Origin: Eutrigla gurnardus | Taxonomy: Eukaryota; Chordata; Actinopteri; Perciformes; Triglidae | Direction of reading: 5' to 3' | Assembly (NCBI GenBank): GCA_963514095.1 | Contig: OY741268.1 | Coordinates: 11,368,208-11,432,207 of the forward strand | DNA length: 64,000 bases | In this document: one piece after another, positions 1-10,246 of the stretch | How the letters are laid out: the number at the start of each line of letters is the position of its first letter | Numbering within the stretch: position 1 is the stretch's first letter | Position numbers and translations under genes: made by a program | The notes under the pieces: model-generated | What the model saw: the letters and a program-made list of their open reading frames with translations, nothing else | Told to the model about the DNA's origin: nothing | The model's database searches: none

Positions 1-1639
1 TGATTTTTTTTTCCGCCATATGTTGCTAAAAAAGCATTTTTCATTTCAGCTCGACTTTCCTACAAATTACAAAGCCTGAAGGGGGAAACTGTGCAGGGTT
101 ATACCAAAAACGGAGAGATTAGGTCTGCAAAGTTAATGTGATTTATTTTGTACAGCTGAATATTGTTCTAACTCACTTCCTAACCTCTGAGCTTCATAGT
201 GCGACCTTGTTGCCACCAAGTTACAACACAATGTATCAACTGAGTGGAGACCAAGCACAAAAAATACAGCTTTACATGGTCTCCAGCCTTGTAGGTACAG
301 CTGAAGCTGATGGGACTGTCATTATTTTCTAATTATGATATCATAAACCAAAGTAATAAGACCATTTTTGTTTCCGAAACCTTACTTTTGTTTTGTACAC
401 ATGGTGCAGGCACGAATGATACTACCTGAGAAAATACATGAGATTGAAAGGTTCTGCAATTGTTCTGGTTCTCTTCTGATTGACTGGATTGGCCAGCACC
501 ACACTAAAATAAGCTTTCCTAGCTAGCTAGCATTTATGCTACAGAGTAAAGCAAACTATCAAGCATGCAATGAATCAACAAAGTGGGCTAACGCCAGCTA
601 GCTCAATCAATCAATCAAACTTGCATGCTAAGTTACTAGTGATACGAGCAAGGGACACTAGCATTTTATATCCAATTTGAGTGTTCAAAATTGTGATTGA
701 TACTTTCAAATGGCTCTTAGAATATTCATAATTTACATTATTTAATAACAATGCTTAAATCTTAAGATTAAATTGTGCTCAATTTTGACTGTTTCTGTGG
801 TGTTTTCTTACTTTTAGACTAGTTAAGTAGATTAAGTTTAAACTTCTGTCAAACATCAGGGAGATTAGTCGTTACCAACAAACCCACAATGCAATACGAT
901 GCAATGGTTCAAAACATTGAAGAGCTTTGCAAATGTTTTATTAGGTAGGAAATGCATTAATGTGTTTGTTCAACCTGAAGGACACACACGATGTGGTTAA
1001 GGGAGATCGTTGTTTGTTTACTGTGAAAACTCCACTGGGTACCTTTAACAAGGAGCTTGCTGCTGCTGCTGCTTGTTTCTGCACTCTAATCCTCTCAAGT
1101 TCAGTTCATCTTTATTGTCCCTGCGGGGAAATGTTCCTTGTTGCCAGATGCATAAAATCATGGAACACAAAAACAAGGCGCAATGCAAGACTCAAGAGCA
1201 ATAAATCCCAGTGTTCATCATTGACAAACCTGCATTGAAGTAAATGGTCTTCTAATTACCTGCTAAAAAAAATCAAGCAAATAGTGAAGAAAGAGAAAAT
1301 AATTCCCTGCAAAGTTAAACAGGTCTGAGGGAGGAAACAGATTAAATAAAGCCTGATGTGAAGTGAAATGCACATTCCTGTTTACAGCATGCAGGATGTG
1401 ACAGTTGAATTGTTTTGATATGATCTAAATCTGAGTTGAGGTATCCCTGTTCTACATTGCTACATGTGCAAAAAAGAAAACAAACTTTTTTTTTCTTCTG
1501 CTGATGGTTTTCTGATTGTGGTTTGGCTCAAACGGCAACAACCTCCCTCAGTTCATCACAGATGTTTGTTTTGCTGAAGTAAGATCTTGGCAGCGTGAGC
1601 CAGCATTGTTTTCAGTTATCAGTCCTCTTCTGCCTAACT
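1..1639. other. Intergenic sequence downstream of fat4, no gene seen
   Basis: AT-rich sequence with only short open frames that lack recognisable domains or plausible splice sites. Around 1097-1165 a stretch reading like TTTATTGTCCCTGCGGGG resembles the tail of fish retroelement copies I have seen, but it is too short and degenerate to name. Nothing else is supported here. Confidence 0.6.
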
Positions 1640-2036
1640 CAGCACAATAAAAGCAACGCTACTGTCCTCAACAGACACACACGGGTCCAAGATGAAGCTG
1701 CGGAAATCCACAGGAAATGTGCCGTACCCGAGGAAGAAATACACAACTCGTCTTTAATGTGAAGGAGCACAGTTAATCCTGGAGGGTCCTATGGTTCTAT
1801 TTTTATCTTCTGTCATTAACAGTGACAGAAAAGTGTTCCGTTCTGGGCTACTGTAGAAACATGGTGGTGCAACCTGATGGACTGTGAAGAGGACCCACTC
1901 CCAAAGGACTCATTCTACGCTCACGAAAACAAGATTCTTAGTTTCCAATTATTATGAATTCATGAAAAGACATGTGAATATGCTTTTCTTTTTCTGCCAA
2001 TAAATCCCCCAAAATGCTACACACTGTCCCTTTAAC
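1640..2036 (-). repeat. Teleost interspersed repeat, family name not assigned
   Basis: Read on the minus strand, the segment starts near GTTAAAGGGACAGTGTGTAG, continues through GGGGGATTTATTGGCAGAAA, and later has TGGGTCCTCTTCACAGTCCA and CATGTTTCTACAGTAGCCCA. I remember this order of blocks as a dispersed repeat in many percomorph-type fish genomes. It contains no coding frame. I cannot say from the sequence whether it is a non-autonomous DNA transposon or another class. Its far end, near 1640, is not sharply defined. Confidence 0.6.
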
Positions 2037-3468
2037 TGGTGACATTCAGATTATAGTAACTTTAGTAAAGGTTGCCTTTTTTTACAAGAACAACATGTTG
2101 TTTTTCAACAGCTGCTGTCACCATGAGCAACCAAGGATGCTTTCGGCTGAGAGTCACCAGTTAACAGGGTCACTCGTTAAACCGAAACACCAGTGGCGTC
2201 CCTTTTTAAAAAGTCAACCATCTGAGTCTATGTGGTGTTCTGTACATGACCACAGATAATGTACTTGTAAACATCTAGTATGCTCGTAAGTCTCGCTGGT
2301 GTAACGTTACACACTAGGTTTCTCCACAAAATGTTTGTATAAATGTGGCCACTAAATATTTGGCCACTTGGTAATGTCTTCTACTGACTCACTATTAGCA
2401 CACAGATCTGGAAAATCAGTTTGTTTAGGTTGCATTCACAGCCTTCAGTGATTAATTCCCTTGCATAGCTTGACAATCCATCGCACACTTAACACGTCAG
2501 CGTTGTTTACCAAGTTTAAAAGCTTCTATTGCAATATTGAGGCACTTAATTCCATTTCCCTGAGTAACAACTGCTGAAAAAAATCAAAGTGCTGATGCAA
2601 GTTGCAGAAGTGCAATTAAATAATCTACTTCCTCAATCAAAAAACAATTTCATCTCATCATGATTACACTATCATGTAACCTCAAGCTTTATACATAATT
2701 GCTACGCTCTTGGTTTTCAAATGAAGTTTTATATGCTGCTGCAGCGTAGCGGTGGCTGGAGGGACGTAAACATTTAGATAGCCATCCGCCCACACCACGA
2801 ATATTTGGCCACATGGAGACTTCTGTGTGTGGGTGCTACATTGGATTCTGGTCTTGGGGTTTTGGCCCTGCCTGTGTGATTTGCTTGTTGACCATCATGT
2901 ATACTGTGTTTTGTGTAAGTAAGCCGTGAATGATTCGTACCAGACCCCTGTTGAAGACGGTTGGATGAAGTTCCAAAATGAATTTTAGTGTGATTAAAGA
3001 ACTGCAGCCGCAGAATTTGAAGCCTTGATACGAGCTGAATCCAAATGTCCAGACTTGTGGACTGGGAACTCATGGGCGGTACATCCTTACTGCCTGTGTG
3101 TCATATCATTCAATATGGGACTTCAAACCCCAGTCCTGTGTGACCCTATTTGTACAGAACACTCCTTAACAGACAGTGAACAGATGCTAACATTGTCAAT
3201 CTGGACAGACATGGGTGCTGCCGATGAAAATAAATTCTGTAAGTGAGAGATTTTGATTCTCAAATATAATGCTCGGGGCACAGAACATAGGGTAAAAGTG
3301 AAGATTCAAGAAACGTACACAGGAATGAGGGCTCAAATAAGAGTCCAATAGAGACTCATGAGGCTGTGGGTTTTGCTTATTGTCAAAACAATGTTTCACT
3401 TGGTCAAAAATAAATAAAAAAGTGATCAGAGCAAAAATAAAGGCTGTGAAACTAACGCCTTGGGAGTG

Positions 3469-3471
<3 letters not shown>
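2037..3471. other. Intergenic sequence, no gene seen
   Basis: Open frames on both strands here (for example 2774-3073 minus and 3025-3246 plus) overlap each other, show no known domain and have no flanking splice signals. Nothing beyond ordinary AT-rich intergenic DNA is seen between the old repeat and the microsatellite next to the Tc1 element. Confidence 0.6.

Positions 3472-3546
<75 letters not shown>
3472..3546. repeat. Compound (CA)n(TA)n microsatellite abutting a Tc1 element
   Basis: About 25 CA units (to 3521) run straight into about 12 TA units, which in turn run into the left terminal inverted repeat of the Tc1/mariner copy. The last few bases expected at the element's left tip are replaced by the TA run. 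Open frames reported across it are only dinucleotide translations. Confidence 0.95.
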
Positions 3547-3817
3547 CAAAAATATAAATGCAACACTTTTGTTTTTGCTCCCATTTTTCATGAGATGGAC
3601 TTAAAGATCTAAAATTCATTCCAGATACACAATATTACCATTTCTCTCAAACATTGTTCACAAATCTGTCTAAATGTGTGATAGTGAGCACTTCTGCTTT
3701 GCTGAGATAATCCATCCCACCTCACAGGTGTGCCACATCAAGATGCTGATCTGACATCATGATTAGTGCACAGGTGTGCCTTATACTGCCCACAATAAAA
3801 GGCCACTCTGAAATGTG
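3547..3817 (+). repeat. Left terminal inverted repeat of the Tc1 element
   Basis: This ~270-bp arm is the inverted complement of 4859-5131, with few mismatches. Shared blocks include GCTCCCATTTTTCATGAGAT near the tip and CACAGGTGTGCCACATCAAG in the inner half. The outer tip is truncated where it meets the TA microsatellite. Confidence 0.9.
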
Positions 3818-3837
3818 CAGTTTTGTCTCACAGCAAA

Positions 3838-4852
3838 ATGCCACAGATGCCACAAGCATTGAGGGAGCGTGCAATTGGCATGCTGACAGCAGGAATGTCA
3901 ACCAGATCTGTTGCTCGTGCATTGAATGTTCATTTCTCCACCATAAGCCGTCTCCAAAGGCCTTTCAGAGAATATGGCAGTACATCCAACCGGCCTCACA
4001 ACCGCAGACCATGGGTAACCACACCAGCCCAGGACCTCCACATCCAGCAGGTTCACCTCCAAGATCGTCTGAGACCAGCCACTCAGACCCGCTGCTGAAA
4101 CAATTGGTTTGCATAACCAAACAATTTCTGCACAAACTGTCAGAAAACGTCTCAGGGAAGCTCAACTGCATGCTCGTCGTCCTCATCGGGGTCTTGACCT
4201 GACTCCAGCTCGTCGCTGTAACAGACTTGAGTGGGCAAATGCTCACATTCGATGGCGTCTGGCACGTTGGAGAGGTGTTCTCTTCACGGATGAATCTCGG
4301 TTTACATTGTTCAGGGCAGATGGCAGACAGCGTGTGTGGCGTCGTGTGGGTGAGCGCTTTGCTGATGTCAATGTTGTGGATCGAGTGGCCCATGGTGGTG
4401 GTGGGGTTATGGTATGGGCAGGCATCTGTTATGGACGAAGAACACAGGTGCATTTTATTGATGGCATTTTGAATGCACAGAGATACCGTGATGAGATCCT
4501 GAGGCCCATTGTTGTGCCATACATCCATGAACATCACCTCATGTTTCAGCAAGATAATGCACGGCCCCATGTTGCAAGGATCTGTACACAATTCTTGGAA
4601 GCTGAAAATGTCCCAGTTCTTGCATGGCCAGCATACTCACCGGACATGTCACCCATTGAGCATGTTTGGGATGTGCTTGACCGGCGTATACGACAGCGTG
4701 TACCAGTTCCCACTAATATCCAGCAACTTCGCACAGCCATTGAAGAGGAGTGGACCAACATTCCACAGGCCACAATTGACAATCTGATAAACTCTATGCG
4801 AAGAAGATGTGTTGCACTGCATGAGGCAAATGGTGGTCACACCAGATACTGA
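3838..4852 (+). pseudogene. Tc1-like transposase, one-base frameshift
   Basis: The enzyme cuts and inserts the element at TA sites. The start is the ATG at 3838 (MPQMPQALRERAIG), giving ~337 codons if the shift is ignored, the usual Tc1 length. The N-terminal part (3838 to ~4088) carries the paired-like helix-turn-helix DNA-binding region, with LTAGMSTRSVARALNV and an ISRLQ helix. An extra C in the CCCGCTGCTGAAA stretch near 4086-4091 ends this frame at a TGA. The remainder continues in the next frame from ~4091 to the stop at 4852 without further breaks. That part keeps the catalytic acidic residues in FTDESRF, QQDNARPH and SPDMSPIEHVWD (34 residues between the second and third, DD34E type). 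It lies inside the inverted repeats. The shift could also be a sequencing error, because no other damage is seen. Confidence 0.92.
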
Positions 4853-4858
4853 CTGGTT

Positions 4859-5131
4859 CACATTTCAGGGTGGCCTTTTATTGTGGACAGTCTAAGGCAC
4901 ACCTGTGCACTAATCATGATGTCAGATCAGCATCTTGATGTGGCACACCTGTGAGGTGGGATGGATTATCTCAGCAAAGCAGAGGTGCTCACTATCACAC
5001 ATTTAGACTGATTTGTGAACAATGTTTGAGAGAAATGGTAATATTGTGTATCTGGAATGAATTTGAGATCTTTAAGTCCATCTCATGAAAAATGGGAGCA
5101 AAAACAAAAATGTTGCGTTTATATTTTTGTT
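4859..5131 (-). repeat. Right terminal inverted repeat of the Tc1 element
   Basis: Inverted complement of the left arm. It starts just after the transposase stop with CACATTTCAGGGTGGCC and runs to the outer block CGTTTATATTTTTGTTGAG. This end is complete and is followed by GTATA, consistent with a TA target site. Confidence 0.9.
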
Positions 5132-6110
5132 GAGTGTATATGCTCCGCAGCAGGTGGGTTAACAGGTCAAGAAAGAGTCATCAGAGGAATTATAGTCAGC
5201 TGCTGAGGAATGTGTTCAAACAATGATAGGGTGGGTTAGACTAAGAGGGCTTATTTTAGCTGTTTTAGTTTGAAAATATTACACCAGATATATTTTAATC
5301 CCACATATAAAAACTTAGTTTGATTATCAAAAATAAACCTTTTGAGTTAAAAGCTTTTTTGGCTGAAAACAGGTTTGATGAGAGTGATGCGTTTTAAAAT
5401 AAAAACAGAGAGCTGAAAAATGCTAAAATGTACCGTTTGATTTGAGTTAGTGCAGTCGGATGATTATGCTCTGTTGGTTCATCCCAACAAGAATCCCCCT
5501 TTCACAATATCAAACATATTGCATCTTCAAAGTTTTGTTGCAACAAACAAAATGATTCCATCAAAACTGAAAGTTGACTTTGGCTGGTACAAACCGCCTG
5601 CTGCAAAGAGAGTGTTGATCTTCAAACTCATCCCACAAGTCAATGTAAGCAACACCAACATCTGCTTTGTCAAAGCAAAAGAAAAACAGCGGGACCAACT
5701 GGGGGAATCTTCTCCATCCCGACGTAGCGGCAGCTCTGCTGGTTGCCAAACACACAGTGAGTTAACCAGCACTTAAGCCGGCAGCATCTCCCCCGAATTA
5801 GAAAACAAAACAAAAACTCAGAAATCGCTGAGGCAGCAGAATGTCACACATGGGATCAGAAACAGATGTGTTGCCTCTGCAGAGCCTAACGGAGCGACTG
5901 CCTGACAGCAAAGTGACACTCGAGTCAGGGGACCCATGATAACCATGTTGTCTGCTTAGGATCCATCGCACACTTCTAGAAACGTTCCCAAGCTGGTGGC
6001 AACCAGAACCTGCTTAGTCCAAGAGCCTCCATGCCGGAGTGCAGACCGCAGGGTTTTACATTGGGAGGCGAAAGGAGGCGCTTTTCCAAAGACGGGACAG
6101 CCATCGTCTT

Positions 6111-6113
<3 letters not shown>

Positions 6114-6142
<29 letters not shown>
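6114..6142. repeat. (CA)n microsatellite
   Basis: About 14 uninterrupted CA units. The frames on both strands that appear to encode His-Thr or Cys-Val runs here are artefacts of this repeat. Confidence 0.95.
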
Positions 6143-8198
6143 CACCCTCTTTCATTTTCCCAACAGTTCCGACTCGCTGAAGCTTTCATGTGTTGACAGA
6201 CGTTGGTTGGCTGCAGTACACACGGCATTAAGGAACACTTATCGAGGACGAGCCTCGCAGCTTTGATGCAGATGTGCAAATGGAAAGATCGGGTGATAAT
6301 TTGCGGAGCGTGTTAATGTTGTTCCGCTGGTGATTTGTCCATCAAGCTGCAGACACTTATGAAGAGGGTGCTAATGAGGGGAGACACGCTGAGCGGTGTG
6401 GTGGCAGCGGAGGACGCGGGTGTCTGGGGCGAATGTGTGAATACTGTGATCCCTGACGTCTAAAAAGCTCATGTTTGACCTTCATTAAAGGGCTGCTGTA
6501 CAGCACAGGTCCAAGGCAATGGATGTAATTGGCTCTGATGATACTTGATGACATTTTTCTTATTGTAGAATACAGCTGCTTAAACCTATTCAATAACTGG
6601 GAAACACGTCCCCAATAAGGAAGATAAATACTTTGGTAATGCTGTTTCAGCTCGACTTTTAAGATCCTATCAGGATCAGGAATGTTCATTTTACCCTATA
6701 TAGGCGAAATGTAACCTGATCTCCCAAAAATGATGTTCCCACACACCAAAACTGCATTGTGAATTACGTTACGAGGGGAATCATATTTTGTTGCTGTTAT
6801 GTGGGATTTTAATCCAAACCATGATGTTTTTACTAAACTTAAAATCCTTTTGTTGCCGAAAACTATGTAGTGTTGTAGTATGTTTTGTTTTGTTCTGTTT
6901 TATGTTTAAAAACTGTTTCCCTGGAAACATAATTGAGAGTTTGCTTGTATGGGAGCATCATTGACGTAGTAGACAGAGTTGGTAAACTCACACTCATGCA
7001 CAGGAAACAGTTGAATTAACAATGTCCCTGGTCAAATACACTAAATAATCTCAACTCAGGGTAACACAAAAGACAAGTTCTTGATGTAATGGGAATCATC
7101 ACCCACATTTCCCCGACAAACTGCAAACTCAATCTGCTGATGAAGACAGTGAGATACGGTCGAAAGCACCAGAACAAGAGAGGTGTTGGACCTTGAGTTG
7201 AGATGGTTTTACTCAACTGCTGTTTCTAAGCAAAAATAACAAACATTCTCTGGTTTGAGCTTCTCTATAGTGATGATTTGTTCCTCTTTGAATCTCACTT
7301 GAAACTTTTGCAAAAAGAAAATAAATAAAATGAATAATGTAAATAGTTATTAGCTGAAACCCTAACTGGATCTACTACATCTTACACTGATTATACTAAC
7401 AATGAACTATGGACCAACTGCAGCCAGTTTTAGTATCAAGGTTTAGCTGAAGTTCACTTCCAATGCTTGCTTCATAAATGAGCACATTCACAGTCAAATC
7501 AAAAGTCGCTCACCAGCAACAAATGAGAGTAAGAGTGTAACCCGTTCTCTGCTCCAAAGCATGAATGTGCTTTTAATTATGAGTCCTTTTTGAGGACACC
7601 AGGGCTCAGAATAATCAATCTTTATAAACAAGCTTTTGGGAGGATTTTTCGGGAGGAACTTGGAAGTCTTGCAGCTCAGTGCCACATCCTTTTCTAAATA
7701 CTGGGGAAACTCTTAAGTCAACATGGAAATCATCTTAATGGGAATTATGTTTTGATGACATTTGTGGACTCAGAGGGAGGGAAAAAAAAGTCTGTGGGAG
7801 CGCCATGGGAACGGCAGCTCTTTCACACCTTCATTCAAGATGAACACGTTCAGTGTAGTCTGTAAAAGCCATTATGGCCGACTCGCTGGCACCGCACTTT
7901 TGGAAATCACCTTATTCCAATCTGATTTTTGAGATGTTATGAAGCGTACACGTGTCATTACACACACACATAGCTCACTGCTCGCTGAAAGAGCACCATT
8001 TCAGTCGACGGGAATAAAAACGTATTTTTCTGAGGGCCGTGCCCTATAATATAACATGTAATGTTCGCACTTAGCACAAATACTGCAATTAATCCTTAAA
8101 CACATCATAAGCTCTTCTGCCATTCGGTGAAGTGCAGCGGCCATCTGGATAATATCCAAAAACAGCACTTGTGGGAAAAAACCCAGAAACACCCCCCT

Positions 8199-8221
8199 CC
8201 ACCACCACCACCACCACCACC
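8199..8221. repeat. (CCA)n trinucleotide repeat
   Basis: About seven to eight CCA units, giving a poly-Thr or poly-Trp appearance in translated frames. No gene encloses it. Confidence 0.9.
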
Positions 8222-8341
8222 CTGCCCGCAAAAGAAAATCAGGAAGACAGATTCATGTCAGTCCTCATGAGTGTTTTACATCGTACCAAACTGTCGAACA
8301 ATGTGGCCTTTGTGTATACAAGCCTCCCTAGCTTACCTATA

Positions 8342-8368
8342 GGGGGGAAGGGGGGAGGAAGGGGGGGG
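8342..8368 (+). other. G-run tract with G-quadruplex potential
   Basis: Three long G runs (6, 6 and 8 bases) are separated by short A-rich spacers, with an additional GG. Runs of this length can supply four G-triplets for an intramolecular quadruplex on the plus strand. It lies ~0.7 kb beyond the candidate fat4 poly(A) signal. The structural potential follows from the sequence pattern; a biological role is not shown. Confidence 0.5.
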
Positions 8369-9029
8369 TTGAACTAGCCTCTGTCCGATATCTTTCAGAC
8401 TCGGAGCAGGGGAGATGCTGTGAGGTTTATTTGAATCCATCTCCTATGTACTGGCCCCACCACCCGCCCACACTCATTATCATTGCGAGTGTTATTATTA
8501 TCAGAGCATCAGCGTGGTACAGGCCTTCGGTCAACAGAGCTCTCTGCAGGATCGGGCCCCACTGCGAGCCCGGCGTCATGTACCCAGATTCGGGCTGTCA
8601 CTCTACGCCGGGTCTACGGCTCCCTATGTTTTCTCTCTAGGCCTCTCTCTCCCCTCGATGACGGAGAAGATAAGCACGTTGCATACCGAATCACCCAAGT
8701 AAGAAAAAAAAAGGAGTTCTGCTCAATAAGCCAGATGTAAATAATTGTTGAAAGCAATATAGGGCCTCGCGTCGTGGAGTCCGCTTGGTGTTTTGCTTGG
8801 CCCTCTGCGAGGTGGCTCAGTTTCATTTGGGTCCTGAAATGCCTTTTTAAATGTTTTGTTCAGAGCCAGTATTATTTAAAGACTGCACAGAGTGAGTCTT
8901 GAATATAAACTACCTTAGCACCCAAATGATTTAGGAGGGGAGGTGACCATTTTTTAAAAACTGCCAACGCTTACATGCGTCTCAATCAGTTCCTTACCGC
9001 TTGTTGGAAAGAGCAAGTTCCTCAAGCAG

Positions 9030-10246
9030 CTTTTAAATAAATACTTTTTTTATTCTGTTATTGGCTTTTTACAGGTACAAAGCATACAGCATGTTATAGT
9101 TTTATCAAAAGTGGAAAATACTGATGTTACATATGTAACAAATGTAAAAAATAAGTCTTCAATCTTACTTTCCCCGAAAGTAAGGACATACATTTCAGCA
9201 TATGAAAATATCCATAAAAACACAGCTTAAGTAATTTAAGTTAATAAACAGTACAAAAATGTAGAAACCATACATGTCAAAATAAAGGACAAGGACACCA
9301 ACAACAAATGACTCCATGATTTCTCATGAATTAAAAAAAAAATGTACACAAGTTCATAGTGTTTTAGTCGGGGTCATGTTTATAGGATCCACACATCATC
9401 ATTATCATCATTATCAACATCATCATCAAACACTTGGCTGGTCAGAAAATGCAAATCAGAAAAACAGAAGAGGAAAAGTCCCCCCCTCCCCCCATGCTGA
9501 AATCCTCAAATGTCTGTAAGGCAGGGGACTTTATAAATCCTCACTCTTGGAGCGTTTAGCCAGTCTTCTGTGAGAAAACACACCGGGGCAAAGACAGGGA
9601 TCATAACATTACCAGGGTCCGCCATACCGTGCGAGCAAAACGGCGTACTAACCCGCCGTGTCCTGTCTCCTGCAGGTGCAGTCGGATCAAACACACATGC
9701 ATGCTTTTAAGTTAATTAGAAATTGACCCCTAAAAAGACAAGGGAGCGGGAGTTTCCTTTCACTCCACAGAATTCTCTTCCTGTGAGTGTTCATGTTATC
9801 TGCCCTCTTATCTCTCAGCTGTGAATGTGACAGAAGTTATAGGAAAAGGAGAGGCAGTACTGGTAATAAAAACAGAAATGTTCGATCAAGATAACACCAA
9901 TGAAGCTTTGCAGTCACTAAATTGAATTCTGACACGGATTTCTTTCTTTTTTTTTTTTTTTTGTGTCAATGGATACGTTGTAATGAGGCCTCAGAGAGAT
10001 GAATGCACGGTTGTACAGTTGACTTTGGACCTAGAAGGACTGGTTAACGATTCCAAGGTGGCTAATGACAAAGTCTGTCATGTTTCAGGTGCCATTTTCT
10101 GCCTTACTGCATTGAAAGTCGTCTTATAATTTTGAATACTGTAAAAAAAAACATGTAGTCCACTTGTTCTCTTGAAATGTACAGTCATCCTTTTTTAGTT
10201 TGAATGGAGAACATCACCATATTCTACAACATCGTAATAAATAGTC
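9030..10246 (-). other. Probable fat4 3' untranslated region
   Basis: Begins right after the fat4 stop codon (10247-10249). The only clear AATAAA hexamer I found on the minus strand below the stop is TTTATT on the plus strand at 9049-9054, so cleavage is expected at roughly 9020-9035. That gives a 3' UTR of ~1.2 kb. The region is AT-rich with several poly-A/T runs and a CAT/ATC-rich stretch near 9398-9430. The end point is an inference, and alternative sites further downstream are possible. Confidence 0.45.
9049..9054 (-). terminator. Candidate polyadenylation signal AATAAA for fat4
   Basis: Canonical hexamer in sense orientation ~1.2 kb after the stop codon. On the minus strand it is followed by an A run and then a T-rich stretch. 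No transcript evidence is available here. Confidence 0.45.

Larger units (their letters stand above)
3547..5140 (+). mobile_element. Tc1/mariner DNA transposon, near full length
   Basis: The element is ~1.6 kb, flanked by long inverted repeats (3547-3817 and 4859-5131) around a single transposase gene on the plus strand. The right tip reads TTTTTGTTGAGTGTATA and ends in TA, as expected for TA-target Tc1 elements. The left tip lacks about seven of the corresponding bases and merges into a (TA)n microsatellite, so the left target-site duplication cannot be read. The two arms differ at only about ten positions by eye, suggesting a moderately young copy. The transposase frame carries a one-base shift, so this copy is probably non-autonomous but could be mobilised in trans. 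Confidence 0.93.
5141..9029. other. Intergenic sequence between the Tc1 element and the fat4 3' end
   Basis: Contains a (CA)n microsatellite (6114-6142), a (CCA)n run (8199-8221) and a G-rich tract (8342-8368). The open frames (for example 5450-5776, 6357-6689 and 8431-8740) have no recognisable domains or splice context. I see no gene, tRNA or structured RNA here. Confidence 0.55.

Noticed and set aside
3196..3604. Open frames with long Cys-Val, His-Thr or Tyr-Ile runs on both strands
   Set aside because: They are translations of the (CA)n(TA)n microsatellite. The same holds for frames at 5956-6279, 18695-19474 (outside exon 13), 19229-19528, 54182-54640 and 56457-56726.
3965..4591. 208-residue open frame on the minus strand across the Tc1 element
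   Set aside because: It is the antisense shadow of the transposase gene and has no domain of its own.
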